Positions 1 through 6,947 are shown, counted from the stretch's first letter. The stretch: DNA of 12,313 bases from a bacterium (GCA_018402095.1 JAGYJO010000032.1:1-12313); one strand, 5' to 3'. Program-made: numbers and translations. The notes: generated by a model from the sequence alone, not told the origin.

Positions 1-918
1 ATTACAAACTTTCATAAACAATGGATTCCGTTAACCCCAATTTATAAGTGGAGTCTCTTATGGGTTTCAGTTAGTGCAAGCATCACCGTCTTTTTAGTAA
101 TCATTTTATATCTAATATCAATCTACAAATCTCATCAAGCACATGAAAACAGATTGTTAACAGCCAATACCTCCCTCCAAACCGCATACGAAGACCTCCA
201 GCTCCAACAAAAGCTCCTTGAAAAAACCTGGCATGACACGGTCTATGCCCAGCTCACTCGGACCATTGCCCATGAGCTCAAAAACCCCCTTTTCGAATTT
301 GGGATGGTGATAGGTGCTCTCAAGACGTCGCTGGAAGACAAAGAAACGACGTTGATGTTTATAGACAGTTTGGGGCAGACGGTAGAGGAACTGATGGAAC
401 TCCTCCATGCGATGTTGGAGTCGGGTGGGGCCAATGTGGGAGAAGCCAAAGAAATGAATATTTCAGATGTCATGCGGCGTGTGCTCATTTTGGCGGATGG
501 CTCCATGAAAAAACGCAACATACGGCTTCACAAAGACTTCGCAGACCTCCCCGACATCATGGGCGACCCAAAGTCCTATCTGATGATTTTCTCCAACCTG
601 ATCGTGAATGCTATGGAAGCAATGAGCGAGGACGATGGCCCCGGGGGCGACCTGACGGTACGGCTTCAGCGTGACCCATCCCCCGCCAAAGGCCGCTACG
701 GCATCTGCGTAGAGATAGAAGACACTGGGGTAGGCATCCCCAAAGACCGCCACGGCACGATCTTCAAGGGCGGCCAATCCAGCAAAAACATCGACGAACG
801 CCAACGGGGCATAGGACTAGCCCTCGTCTGGAAACTCATTCACCAAATGGGCGGGGCGATCACGGTGCATTCGGATCCTGACGTGCGGCCGGGGACGATG
901 TTTCGTATTGTGGTGTGA
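1..918 (+). CDS. Sensor histidine kinase, 5' end outside window
   Basis: The frame is open from base 1, so this is the last 305 residues of a longer protein; TTG 154 is not needed as a start. Visible residues about 17-39 form a membrane helix, followed by a helical linker. The phosphoacceptor motif AHELKNPL has its His at visible residue 91 (codon 271-273). The ATPase domain follows: N-box NLIVNAMEAM (about 199-208), G1 box DTGVGI (241-246), an F-box-like segment IFKGG, and G2 box RGIGLAL (269-275). The order membrane segment, DHp, HATPase_c is that of a membrane-bound two-component sensor that autophosphorylates and passes phosphate to a response regulator. No receiver domain follows and no regulator gene is visible, so its partner must lie upstream or elsewhere. 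The input domain and signal are unknown. The gene stops 10 bp before a REP-like palindrome. Confidence 0.93.
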   Translation: MTNFHKQWIPLTPIYKWSLLWVSVSASITVFLVIILYLISIYKSHQAHENRLLTANTSLQTAYEDLQLQQKLLEKTWHDTVYAQLTRTIAHELKNPLFEFGMVIGALKTSLEDKETTLMFIDSLGQTVEELMELLHAMLESGGANVGEAKEMNISDVMRRVLILADGSMKKRNIRLHKDFADLPDIMGDPKSYLMIFSNLIVNAMEAMSEDDGPGGDLTVRLQRDPSPAKGRYGICVEIEDTGVGIPKDRHGTIFKGGQSSKNIDERQRGIGLALVWKLIHQMGGAITVHSDPDVRPGTMFRIVV

Positions 919-928
919 GCTGTTTTTT

Positions 929-954
929 GTAGGGGCGCGATTCATCGCGCCCCT
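929..954 (+). repeat. REP-like palindrome, copy 1
   Basis: GTAG is followed by a perfect 10-bp stem, GGGGCGCGAT / ATCGCGCCCC, around TC. A 5' GTAG tetranucleotide joined to a GC-rich hairpin is the signature of REP sequences mobilised by RAYT transposases. It begins 10 bp after the histidine kinase stop and could also protect or end that transcript. Confidence 0.75.
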
Positions 955-967
955 GCAATATAATCCC

Positions 968-992
968 GTAGGGGCGAAATTCATCGCGCCCT
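968..992 (+). repeat. REP-like palindrome, copy 2
   Basis: This is a direct-orientation copy of the element at 929-954, beginning GTAGGGGCG and ending TCATCGCGCC. Two changes in its left arm weaken the stem. The two copies start 39 bp apart. Confidence 0.7.
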
Positions 993-1089
993 ATCGATGG
1001 ACGGTGAGCGTGATAGGTGGACGTTGCGACTGCGCGCCGAGTGACGTGGGTGGGGATTTCAGCAACAGAGAACCATTAGAACCCAAACA

Positions 1090-1227
1090 GTAACCGCTTC
1101 CTAGACGGGGGGTGCAGGGGGCGAAGCCCCCGAAAAAAACACCGCCTGCTCGCCGGAGGCTAGCAGGAAAAAAGTTTTTGAAAGGGCTGTCGCCCTTTCG
1201 ATCCCCCTCCCTCTGGGAAGCGGTTAC
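1090..1227. mobile_element. Non-autonomous IS66-type mini-element (MITE), 138 bp, with target duplication
   Basis: The ends are a perfect 12-bp inverted repeat: GTAACCGCTTCC at 1090-1101 and GGAAGCGGTTAC at 1216-1227. Imperfect similarity continues about 10 bp inward. The octamer CCCAAACA lies immediately outside both ends (1082-1089 and 1228-1235), a perfect 8-bp target-site duplication. Ends starting GTAA with 8-bp duplications are characteristic of the IS66 family. The interior has no credible gene. It contains three hairpins: GGGGGC-gaa-GCCCCC, CCTGCT...AGCAGG, and GAAAGGGC-tgtc-GCCCTTTC. It is best read as a MITE moved by an IS66-type transposase supplied elsewhere. The family link rests on end sequence and duplication length only. 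Confidence 0.85.
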
Positions 1228-1247
1228 CCCAAACACGCAAATCCACC

Positions 1248-1276
1248 TTGCTCTTTTTTTTCAGAAAAACGATACT
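1248..1276 (+). promoter_or_regulatory. Possible promoter for the coiled-coil gene
   Basis: TTGCTC (1248-1253) and GATACT (1271-1276) are 17 bp apart, just outside the right end of the mini-element and about 45 bp before the ATG. Both boxes are imperfect, so this is only a candidate. Confidence 0.3.
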
Positions 1277-1321
1277 AGAGAGAAACTTATTTCCGATAAT
1301 GCGAAAAAAAGGAGCTCCCCA

Positions 1322-1909
1322 ATGTTCGTTTCACAAGTATGCCAGAGACCTATAGCGCTCATGGCTAAACCCGTTTTTTCCAAGGTAAGCAAACAACGAC
1401 GGCCAAACTCGGCCATGATCACCAGACTCACCCATACAGAAAAAAACCATGTAGCCCTCGCGACGCAAGAACAGCTTCACAAGGTACAACTTGGCCTAAA
1501 CGATAAAATTGCAGGCCTTGAAACCAAGCTGATTGAGAAAATAGCGGGCGTGGAAACAAGGTTGACTGAGAAATTTACCAAAGAAATAGCAGGCGTGGAA
1601 ACAAGGTTGACTGAGAAATTCACCAAAGAAATAGCAGGCGTGGAGACAAGGTTGACTGAGAAATTCACCAAAGAAATAGCGGGCGTGGAGACAAGGTTGA
1701 CTGAGAAAATCTCAAAAAGTCATACCGAGCTATCGGAGAAAATCGTGACTGGGCAGGCGCAGCTGCTAACCGCTATTGAAAAACAAAACACGGGTAATGA
1801 ACGTTTCAAAAAAAGAATCTATACCTTGTTTGGCGGCTTGGCTGCTACATTCATGGCGTATGCCAATAGTGAACGATTGATCGCAAGGTTTGCGTCTCTC
1901 AAGCCTTAG
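1322..1909 (+). CDS. Coiled-coil protein with 15-residue tandem repeats and a hydrophobic C-terminus
   Basis: ATG 1322 is chosen because AAAGGAG lies 7 nt upstream. The open frame continues upstream only into the mini-element and is not expected to be coding. The product has 195 residues. The N-terminal ~60 residues are basic and then helical. The central part starts with an 11-residue unit IAGLETKLIEK, then three identical 15-residue units IAGVETRLTEKFTKE, then a final 11-residue IAGVETRLTEK. The unit therefore looks like a hendecad coiled coil with a four-residue FTKE insert. A polar helix follows, then a short hydrophobic stretch (IYTLFGGLAATFMAYA) near the C-terminus that may anchor it in the membrane. 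The overall plan resembles DUF1640 or Bdr-like coiled-coil membrane proteins, but I do not recognise it as a named gene and no function can be given. It is flanked by repeat clusters on both sides. Confidence 0.75.
   Translation: MFVSQVCQRPIALMAKPVFSKVSKQRRPNSAMITRLTHTEKNHVALATQEQLHKVQLGLNDKIAGLETKLIEKIAGVETRLTEKFTKEIAGVETRLTEKFTKEIAGVETRLTEKFTKEIAGVETRLTEKISKSHTELSEKIVTGQAQLLTAIEKQNTGNERFKKRIYTLFGGLAATFMAYANSERLIARFASLKP
1541..1711 (+). repeat. 45-bp in-frame tandem repeat
   Basis: Full units lie at 1541-1585, 1586-1630 and 1631-1675, with a partial fourth of 36 bp at 1676-1711. Differences between full units are only synonymous third-position changes (gcg/gca, gaa/gag, ttt/ttc), so the protein repeat is exact. 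A diverged 33-bp relative precedes them at 1508-1540. This is a likely site of copy-number change. Confidence 0.9.
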
Positions 1910-1925
1910 TTCACATAGCTGCGTC

Positions 1926-1947
1926 ATTCTGCGCGCAGTCGCAGAAT
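1926..1947. repeat. Short intergenic palindrome after the coiled-coil gene
   Basis: ATTCTGCG (1926-1933) pairs perfectly with CGCAGAAT (1940-1947) across a 6-nt loop, 17 bp after the stop codon at 1909. No T-run follows, so it is a repeat or processing hairpin rather than a classical terminator. Between 1948 and 2049 I see only further GC-rich sequence with no gene. Confidence 0.5.
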
Positions 1948-2049
1948 CCACACGCCCCCCCAACGCAAGGGGTCATTATTCCGAAAGCCCACCCCTAAAC
2001 TAGGACGCGTCGGCTTTGCTACGTAACCGAAACCCCGCCGACCGAGGAA

Positions 2050-2111
2050 GGGTGGCAGGCGCAGCCTGACGGCGTGGTCTCGTCTTTTCGCGATTGCCCA
2101 CCCCGCCCTAC
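2050..2111 (-). repeat. REP-like compound inverted repeat, minus orientation
   Basis: Read on the minus strand, it begins GTAGGGCGGGGTGGGCA at 2111. GGGTGGCA (2050-2057) pairs imperfectly with TGCCCACCC (2095-2103). A smaller hairpin, CAGGC-gca-GCCTG, lies inside at 2056-2068. The GTAG head again suggests a REP relative. There is no coding potential I would defend. Confidence 0.45.
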
Positions 2112-2122
2112 GGGATTTCATT

Positions 2123-2183
2123 GTAGGGGCGCAATTCATTGCGCCATCTCTCCAAGAAGGGCGCCAATGCGGCGTTCTCCTAC
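2123..2183. repeat. Inverted pair of REP-like palindromes
   Basis: The plus-strand copy at 2123-2145 starts GTAGGGGCGC and has a perfect stem, GGCGCAAT / ATTGCGCC. A diverged minus-strand copy occupies 2183-2159, reading GTAGGAGAACGCC then GGCGCC. Head-to-head REP pairs are the usual BIME/REPIN arrangement. The first copy belongs to the same family as the elements at 929 and 968. Confidence 0.6.
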
Positions 2184-2235
2184 AGGGTTGGGATTACCAA
2201 AACCATCAATCACCTTGCCTCAAAAGCAGTTATGT

Positions 2236-2264
2236 TTTACCTTAACTGGAGTGCTGAATATTTT
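2236..2264 (+). promoter_or_regulatory. Possible promoter for penicillin-binding protein 1A
   Basis: TTTACC (2236-2241) and TATTTT (2259-2264) are 17 bp apart, each matching four of six consensus bases. The predicted start of transcription is near 2271, giving a leader of about 28 nt. Candidate only. Confidence 0.3.
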
Positions 2265-2298
2265 CGAAAAATTTTCATGACACCAATGTTAATAAGAG

Positions 2299-4347
2299 GT
2301 GAATTTTCTGATTTTTCGATCCCGCCGCGCCATCGGCAAAGTCCCCAGATCCAAAGGCGGTTCTGGTTATGATTACAAAAAAACACGCACAGGCCGTCGC
2401 ATACGCTTTTTTTCGACACTCCTGGGAATGGTCTTTCTACTCGGCCTCATCGCTGCATTGGCCTTATCTTTCTATGTCTTTAGCGTTGCCAAAACACTCC
2501 CAAACGTAGACATCATCAGCTCCTACGTCCCTTCAGAAACCACCAAAATTTACTCAGACAAAAACATTGTCTTGGCTGAGTTGCACCAGGAAGAAAACCG
2601 CATTTTGATGCCGCTGGAAGAAATTTCACCGTTTATCAAAGAAGCCGTCATCGCCACAGAAGACACAGATTTCTACAAACACCATGGGATCAATTTCAAA
2701 GGCATTGCCCGCGCAATGCTAAAAAATGCCATGGCCATGAGCTTTGTCGAAGGGGCAAGCACGCTCACCCAGCAGCTTGCTAGAAACCTCTTTTTGCACC
2801 AACAGAAAAAGCTCAGCCGAAAAGTCGCAGAAGCCATTTTGGCGGTAGAAATCGAACGCCACTACACCAAAGCCGATATCCTAGAAATGTATCTCAACCA
2901 AGTCTATTGGGGCCACAACGCCTACGGAATCGAATCCGCATCACAGCTTTATTTTGGCAAACATGCCAAAGAACTGAACCTTGCCGAATCCGCGATGCTA
3001 ATCGGACTACTCAAAGGCCCTGAGCTATTCAGTCCATTCAGAAACTACGCACTCTCTAAACAACGTCAAAAAACAGTTTTGAATCGTATGGCCAAAATCA
3101 ACTTCATCTCTCAAGCCCAAGCCGACGCCGCCTACGTACAGGATCTAAAGTTGGCCGCAAGACGGGATTTTCGGTACAGAGCGCCCTATTTCACCTCCTA
3201 CATTGTGTCCCAACTCAACCAACGATTTGGCGAAGATGCGGTGCTCACCTCTGGCATGCGTGTCTACACAACCCTGGATTATGAGCTACAACTACATGCT
3301 GAACAGCTCGTCAGAGAGTATGTCGAAAAAGGCAAAAAAATACGCTACGGAGACAAAAACCTACCGCTGAATTTCGAACAAGCAGCCATCCTCTCTATCG
3401 AGCCGGCAACCGGATACATCAAAGTCATGCAAGGCGGCACCGATTTCCGACAAAATGAATTTAACCGCTGTGTACAAGCCAAGCGCCAACCAGGATCTAC
3501 GTTTAAACCCTTCGTCTATTTGGCCGCGCTGGAAAAAGGGTTTAGCCCCAATTCCATTGTGCTAGACGCACCTGTCACTTTTGCCACATCACAAGGCCCT
3601 TATAGCCCCACCAATTACACCAAGTCGTACCTTGGGGAAATCACCCTCAAAAAAGCCTTGGAGCAGTCGGTCAATGTAATCGCTATCAAATTAAACCGTA
3701 CAGTTGGTCCGGAAAATGTCATTCGTATCGCACGAAAATTTGGCATCACAGCGCCACTGTATCCATTTTTATCCCTCCCTTTAGGCGCGCATGAGGTCTC
3801 CATGATGGAAATGGTGGCGGCCTATGGCATCTTGGCCAACGGTGGACGTCGTGTCGACATCACCGGCATCTCAAAGATCGAAGACAGAGATGGCAACGTC
3901 ATCTACAAGCATGCGCTCAACGAACGACGGGTAGAAAACCCAGAACTCGTCGCCCAATTGGTGGACATGATGACGGGCGTTGTCCGCAATGGGACAGGAA
4001 AAAATGCCTATTTACCACGCCCAATCGCAGGCAAAACAGGCACCACATCAGACTACAAAGATGCATGGTTCATTGGCTTTGTACCCCAACTCGTCACCGG
4101 CACCTGGCTAGGAAATGACAACAATACGCAGATGAACAATATGACAGGTGGATGGATGCCCGCCATGATGTGGAGAGACTTCATGAAAGAAGCACTCAAA
4201 AGCATCCCCGTTTTGGATTTCCCCTATAGCACAAGAAGCAGCAGACGCAGCACAGAGAGCGACGCGGAAATAGAGAAAGAGAGCAATCCAGAACTGGACA
4301 ACACAGCACCCGCCCAACAAAAGCAAATATTAAACTTTTTTGAGTAA
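2299..4347 (+). CDS. mrcA: Penicillin-binding protein 1A, bifunctional glycosyltransferase/transpeptidase
   Basis: This class A penicillin-binding protein polymerises lipid II into glycan strands and cross-links the peptides on the outer face of the inner membrane. The 682 residues show a basic cytoplasmic tail, one membrane anchor (about 37-61), then a GT51 domain. GT51 motifs are EDTDFYKHHG (catalytic Glu121), GASTLTQQLARNLFL (152-166), RKVAEAILAVEIE (174-186) and ILEMYLNQVYWG (194-205). The transpeptidase domain has STFK with nucleophile Ser400, SVN at 457-459 and KTGT at 579-582. The length is close to typical smaller PBP1A proteins, and the C-terminus is a short polar tail. All catalytic motifs are intact. 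The start is uncertain: GTG 2299 sits directly on the AAGAGG sequence, whereas an in-frame CTG at 2308 would be spaced 8 nt from it. The gene stands alone, with no ribosomal or pilM neighbour. Confidence 0.96.
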   Translation: MNFLIFRSRRAIGKVPRSKGGSGYDYKKTRTGRRIRFFSTLLGMVFLLGLIAALALSFYVFSVAKTLPNVDIISSYVPSETTKIYSDKNIVLAELHQEENRILMPLEEISPFIKEAVIATEDTDFYKHHGINFKGIARAMLKNAMAMSFVEGASTLTQQLARNLFLHQQKKLSRKVAEAILAVEIERHYTKADILEMYLNQVYWGHNAYGIESASQLYFGKHAKELNLAESAMLIGLLKGPELFSPFRNYALSKQRQKTVLNRMAKINFISQAQADAAYVQDLKLAARRDFRYRAPYFTSYIVSQLNQRFGEDAVLTSGMRVYTTLDYELQLHAEQLVREYVEKGKKIRYGDKNLPLNFEQAAILSIEPATGYIKVMQGGTDFRQNEFNRCVQAKRQPGSTFKPFVYLAALEKGFSPNSIVLDAPVTFATSQGPYSPTNYTKSYLGEITLKKALEQSVNVIAIKLNRTVGPENVIRIARKFGITAPLYPFLSLPLGAHEVSMMEMVAAYGILANGGRRVDITGISKIEDRDGNVIYKHALNERRVENPELVAQLVDMMTGVVRNGTGKNAYLPRPIAGKTGTTSDYKDAWFIGFVPQLVTGTWLGNDNNTQMNNMTGGWMPAMMWRDFMKEALKSIPVLDFPYSTRSSRRSTESDAEIEKESNPELDNTAPAQQKQILNFFE

Positions 4348-4371
4348 GCCGATTAGATCAAAGCGGTGTTT

Positions 4372-4493
4372 CGAAATGAAAAAGTCGCCGGTTTTTCGAT
4401 GCTGCCAAATGGTTCAGATGTGCGATTTCTCGGTCAGTGCGGTGTAGCGGAGCTACATAAATTGGACGAAAATCGTGCAGATGCATCATTTCG
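4372..4493. repeat. Imperfect long inverted repeat in the gap after mrcA
   Basis: CGAAATGA (4372-4379) pairs with TCATTTCG (4486-4493). Further in, TGTGCGATTT (4419-4428) pairs with AAATCGTGCA (4470-4479) with two mismatches. The centre is a perfect hairpin, TGTAGC-gga-GCTACA (4443-4457). The whole gap between mrcA and the ATPase gene is 206 bp and holds little else. It could be a dispersed repeat or a structured RNA. The arms are unevenly spaced, so a single clean stem is not formed. Confidence 0.45.
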
Positions 4494-4553
4494 CAACAGA
4501 GCCATCAATCCTACCAAGGACCGGCCCCAGTAATCGATAAACAAACACCTTCC

Positions 4554-5795
4554 CTACAAATACGTCACAGGAATTTGGATTAATTCTTTACTCAAATTTT
4601 GAATTTTATCCCCATTATTGACCACAATACCAAAAGGCAATTCATACGTACGAACAAAGTCAGTAATCGATCTAAAGTCATTCAATTTGGTGGAGGCCCC
4701 ATACTTTATCTCAATAGGAACTAGTCCAAATGGGCCCTGTAAAATCAAGTCTATTTCAGCGCCATTACGGGTTCTCATAAAACTATAAGACCAGTTTTTT
4801 GGTAAAACAGAATTCAATCCTTTAATAATTTCCTCAATCACAAAAGCCTCAAAATCTATCCCAATTTTTGAGTACCGATCCAAATCAGACAACCGATGAA
4901 TGTCATTCAAAAAATGAGACAGCCCACTATCCCGAAAAATACCTTTACTTGTTTTGATAATCGATTTTTTCTTGCTACTTTCAAAAGGCGGTATATTTCT
5001 CCAGACAAAAGTGCCATCCGCAATGTCCAAATACTCTGCTATCGTCGTTTCTGAAGTTTGAATAGCACGACCAAGATCAGACTTATTTACAAGCGTACCC
5101 GATAGCCCAGACAGTATCGTCATAAACCGTCGAAACTTGATCAAATCCAAGCGAGGAAACAATTGACGAATATCCCTCTGAATATAGGTTTGTGCATACT
5201 GCGCCATCCATACCGAATAAAAAGAGTCATTTTTAGATAACAGTGGCTCGGGATAGCCCCCTTTCAGAAAAAAATACTTGAGGTCCTCATGGGAAATACA
5301 CTGCGTTAGTAACAGTATTTTTTCACGCGTCCGTTCTGTAATAGGCTCTCTAAACAAGTCATAAAACAACGATTGAGACAGCCCGTAATATTCATTGAAT
5401 TTTAATGTACCGACTTCCAAAATTGCAGCCCTGCCGGGCAAAGAGTCTGAGACATGATTCAGCAGCTCTGAAGAACTAGATCCTGTTAAAATAATACGAT
5501 TCTTAATAGTCCTATCTCGGTCTACAAGCCCCCTCAGCTCCTGAAATAAGCGTGGGGACAACTGGGCCTCATCGATAATAATATGATGCGGGTTTTCTTT
5601 GAAAAAAAAATCAAAATCCTGGGTAATGAAATCATATTGATTCCCATTTTCCATATCAAAGTAAGCCCAATCAGGACGAAGTTTTTTGGCCAATGTCGTT
5701 TTACCAGATTGGCGAACGCCCAAAATAATAAGAATGGGAAACTGATGCAACAAGGCATCTGCATAAGACTCACAATTTCTTTTTATATCAGTCAT
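4554..5795 (-). CDS. AAA family ATPase with DUF4143 C-terminal domain
   Basis: The product has 413 residues from ATG 5795. An in-frame GTG at 5810 is rejected because a TATAAT box overlaps that stretch. The N-terminal ATPase has Walker A GVRQSGKTT (26-34), Walker B IIIDEAQ (72-78), a sensor-1-like LTGSSS (103-108) and LPGRA with a candidate arginine finger (119-123). The C-terminal part is DUF4143-like and carries a PD-(D/E)XK-type signature: Glu347, Asp349 and the IEIK motif with Glu362 and Lys364. This large family of stand-alone P-loop ATPases is common in bacteria and archaea and often strain-variable; its cellular role is largely unassigned. The gene is visibly more AT-rich than its neighbours, stands alone and is bordered by inverted repeats on both sides, suggesting acquisition by transfer. 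Length and motifs are complete, so it looks functional. Confidence 0.9.
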   Translation of the reverse strand: MTDIKRNCESYADALLHQFPILIILGVRQSGKTTLAKKLRPDWAYFDMENGNQYDFITQDFDFFFKENPHHIIIDEAQLSPRLFQELRGLVDRDRTIKNRIILTGSSSSELLNHVSDSLPGRAAILEVGTLKFNEYYGLSQSLFYDLFREPITERTREKILLLTQCISHEDLKYFFLKGGYPEPLLSKNDSFYSVWMAQYAQTYIQRDIRQLFPRLDLIKFRRFMTILSGLSGTLVNKSDLGRAIQTSETTIAEYLDIADGTFVWRNIPPFESSKKKSIIKTSKGIFRDSGLSHFLNDIHRLSDLDRYSKIGIDFEAFVIEEIIKGLNSVLPKNWSYSFMRTRNGAEIDLILQGPFGLVPIEIKYGASTKLNDFRSITDFVRTYELPFGIVVNNGDKIQNLSKELIQIPVTYL

Positions 5796-5801
5796 ATCCC
5801 C

Positions 5802-5829
5802 ATTATACACTGGAAATCAGCTGATTCAA
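5802..5829 (-). promoter_or_regulatory. Promoter of the DUF4143 ATPase gene, probably leaderless
   Basis: On the minus strand, TTGAAT (5829-5824) and a perfect TATAAT (5807-5802) are 16 bp apart. Only six bases (GGGGAT) separate the -10 box from ATG 5795, so transcription would begin at or next to the start codon. Confidence 0.6.
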
Positions 5830-5844
5830 CCCACCACAGACAAG

Positions 5845-5891
5845 ACAAACCAGTCTATATCTGCTAGAAAGACAGATACAGACTGGTTTGT
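5845..5891 (-). terminator. Hairpin downstream of hemH, possible terminator
   Basis: The arms 5845-5863 and 5873-5891 form a 19-bp stem with one G-T type mismatch and a 9-nt loop, starting 33 bp past the hemH stop. On the minus strand it is followed by a U-rich but interrupted tract (CTTGTCTGTGG), so termination would be weak or it may act as a 3' stabiliser. It separates the korAB-hemH operon from the ATPase gene. Confidence 0.5.
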
Positions 5892-5924
5892 AGCGTATAA
5901 ATCACACACAAGAAACCGGAAAAT

Positions 5925-6947
5925 TTATTTTGGGCGAGCTATAATCTCCGCCAAAGCAGCGACCCACTCTGGATCAACATTTAGACATGGCACCAAGGTA
6001 AAAGTCTCACCACCCAAATGAAGAAACTTTTCGCAGGTCACTTCACCGATCTCTTCAATAGTCTCCAAGCAGTCTGCAACAAAGGCAGGACAGACAACGG
6101 CAAGGTGTTTGATACCACGCTGTGACAGCATCTCTACGTGAGGATCCGTGAAGGGCTCTAGCCACTTGTCACGCCCCAAACGGGATTGAAACGACACACT
6201 GTACTGGTCTGGACGCAACCCCATCGCCTCGGCGACCAAACGCGTGGTCTCAAAGACTTGGTGACGGTAGCATGTGGCATGCGCAGCAGATGGCGCCCCA
6301 CAACAACCCGATTCACGCATACAATGGGATCCCGTAGGATCTGTTTTTTTGAGATGCCGCTCAGGGAGTCCATGATAGCTAAACAGGAGATGTTCCCAGT
6401 TCGCCGTCGCAAGCGACTTGGAGATACGGGACACCAAGGCCTCTATATATTTCGGATGGCCATAAAAAGGCGCAACAGTGCGAACGGTGGGATGCCAACC
6501 CAAACGCGCCAAAGATTTTTCACATTCCGCAATCGCGGTACCCGTAGACGACATCGCATAATGCGGATAAAGCGGCACCGTCACGATCTCAGTGACCCCA
6601 TCATCACGCATCTGACGCAAGACATCGGGAATAGCGGGCTGCCCATACCGCATGGCCAAGTACAAGGCCGTTGTCTCATCGGACAACACCGGGGTCAAGG
6701 CCTCATGCAAAGCTCGGCTATAGACAAGCAACGGCGAACCGTCTGCCGTCCAAACCTTGCTATAGCCTTTTGCTGTTTCTTGGGGTCGCTTTGGCAACAC
6801 AAAGCCATAAATCACCAAAAACCGAAGCAACCAAGGAATATCAATCACACAAGGGTCCATCAAAAACTGGGCCAAATAACGGCGGACATCCGGAACAGAC
6901 GGGCTATCAGGCGAGCCTAAATTGAGAAGAAGAATGCCTTTTTTCAT
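5925..6947 (-). CDS. hemH: Ferrochelatase with internal four-cysteine segment
   Basis: Ferrochelatase inserts Fe(II) into porphyrin in the last steps of heme synthesis. The product has 340 residues from ATG 6947, which overlaps the korB stop as TGATG; the preceding in-frame TTG at 6950 is not needed. Typical motifs are the N-terminal LLLNLGSPDS, the metal/porphyrin-site His192 in SYHGLPERH, and Glu295 in the DCLETIEE segment. Between these lies a short region with Cys209, Cys215, Cys216 and Cys226, arranged C-x5-C-C-x9-C. Internal cysteine segments of this kind bind a [2Fe-2S] cluster in ferrochelatases from Myxococcus and Bdellovibrio, so this protein probably does too (inference). No good ribosome-binding site is seen before the ATG, so translation likely depends on korB. 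Whether the product is protoheme or coproheme cannot be decided here. Confidence 0.96.
   Translation of the reverse strand: MKKGILLLNLGSPDSPSVPDVRRYLAQFLMDPCVIDIPWLLRFLVIYGFVLPKRPQETAKGYSKVWTADGSPLLVYSRALHEALTPVLSDETTALYLAMRYGQPAIPDVLRQMRDDGVTEIVTVPLYPHYAMSSTGTAIAECEKSLARLGWHPTVRTVAPFYGHPKYIEALVSRISKSLATANWEHLLFSYHGLPERHLKKTDPTGSHCMRESGCCGAPSAAHATCYRHQVFETTRLVAEAMGLRPDQYSVSFQSRLGRDKWLEPFTDPHVEMLSQRGIKHLAVVCPAFVADCLETIEEIGEVTCEKFLHLGGETFTLVPCLNVDPEWVAALAEIIARPK

Noticed and set aside
1112..1321. Upstream extension of the coiled-coil gene into the mini-element
   Set aside because: The frame is open by chance; the extension would encode MITE hairpins, and ATG 1322 has a strong ribosome-binding site.
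1541..1711. Regular repeats that might be taken for a CRISPR array
   Set aside because: Units are contiguous without spacers, in frame and coding.
4358..4489. 43-codon minus-strand open frame as a small gene
   Set aside because: It coincides with the inverted repeat, has no ribosome-binding site or recognisable domain; it is mentioned only as a finding.
5796..5810. GTG 5810 as start of the ATPase gene
   Set aside because: The five added codons include the TATAAT box, and ATG 5795 fits the family start.
6186..6920. Long open frame antisense to hemH
   Set aside because: It mirrors the ferrochelatase gene, has no ribosome-binding site and its composition is that of a complementary-strand shadow; the same holds for antisense frames over korA, korB and the exporter gene.
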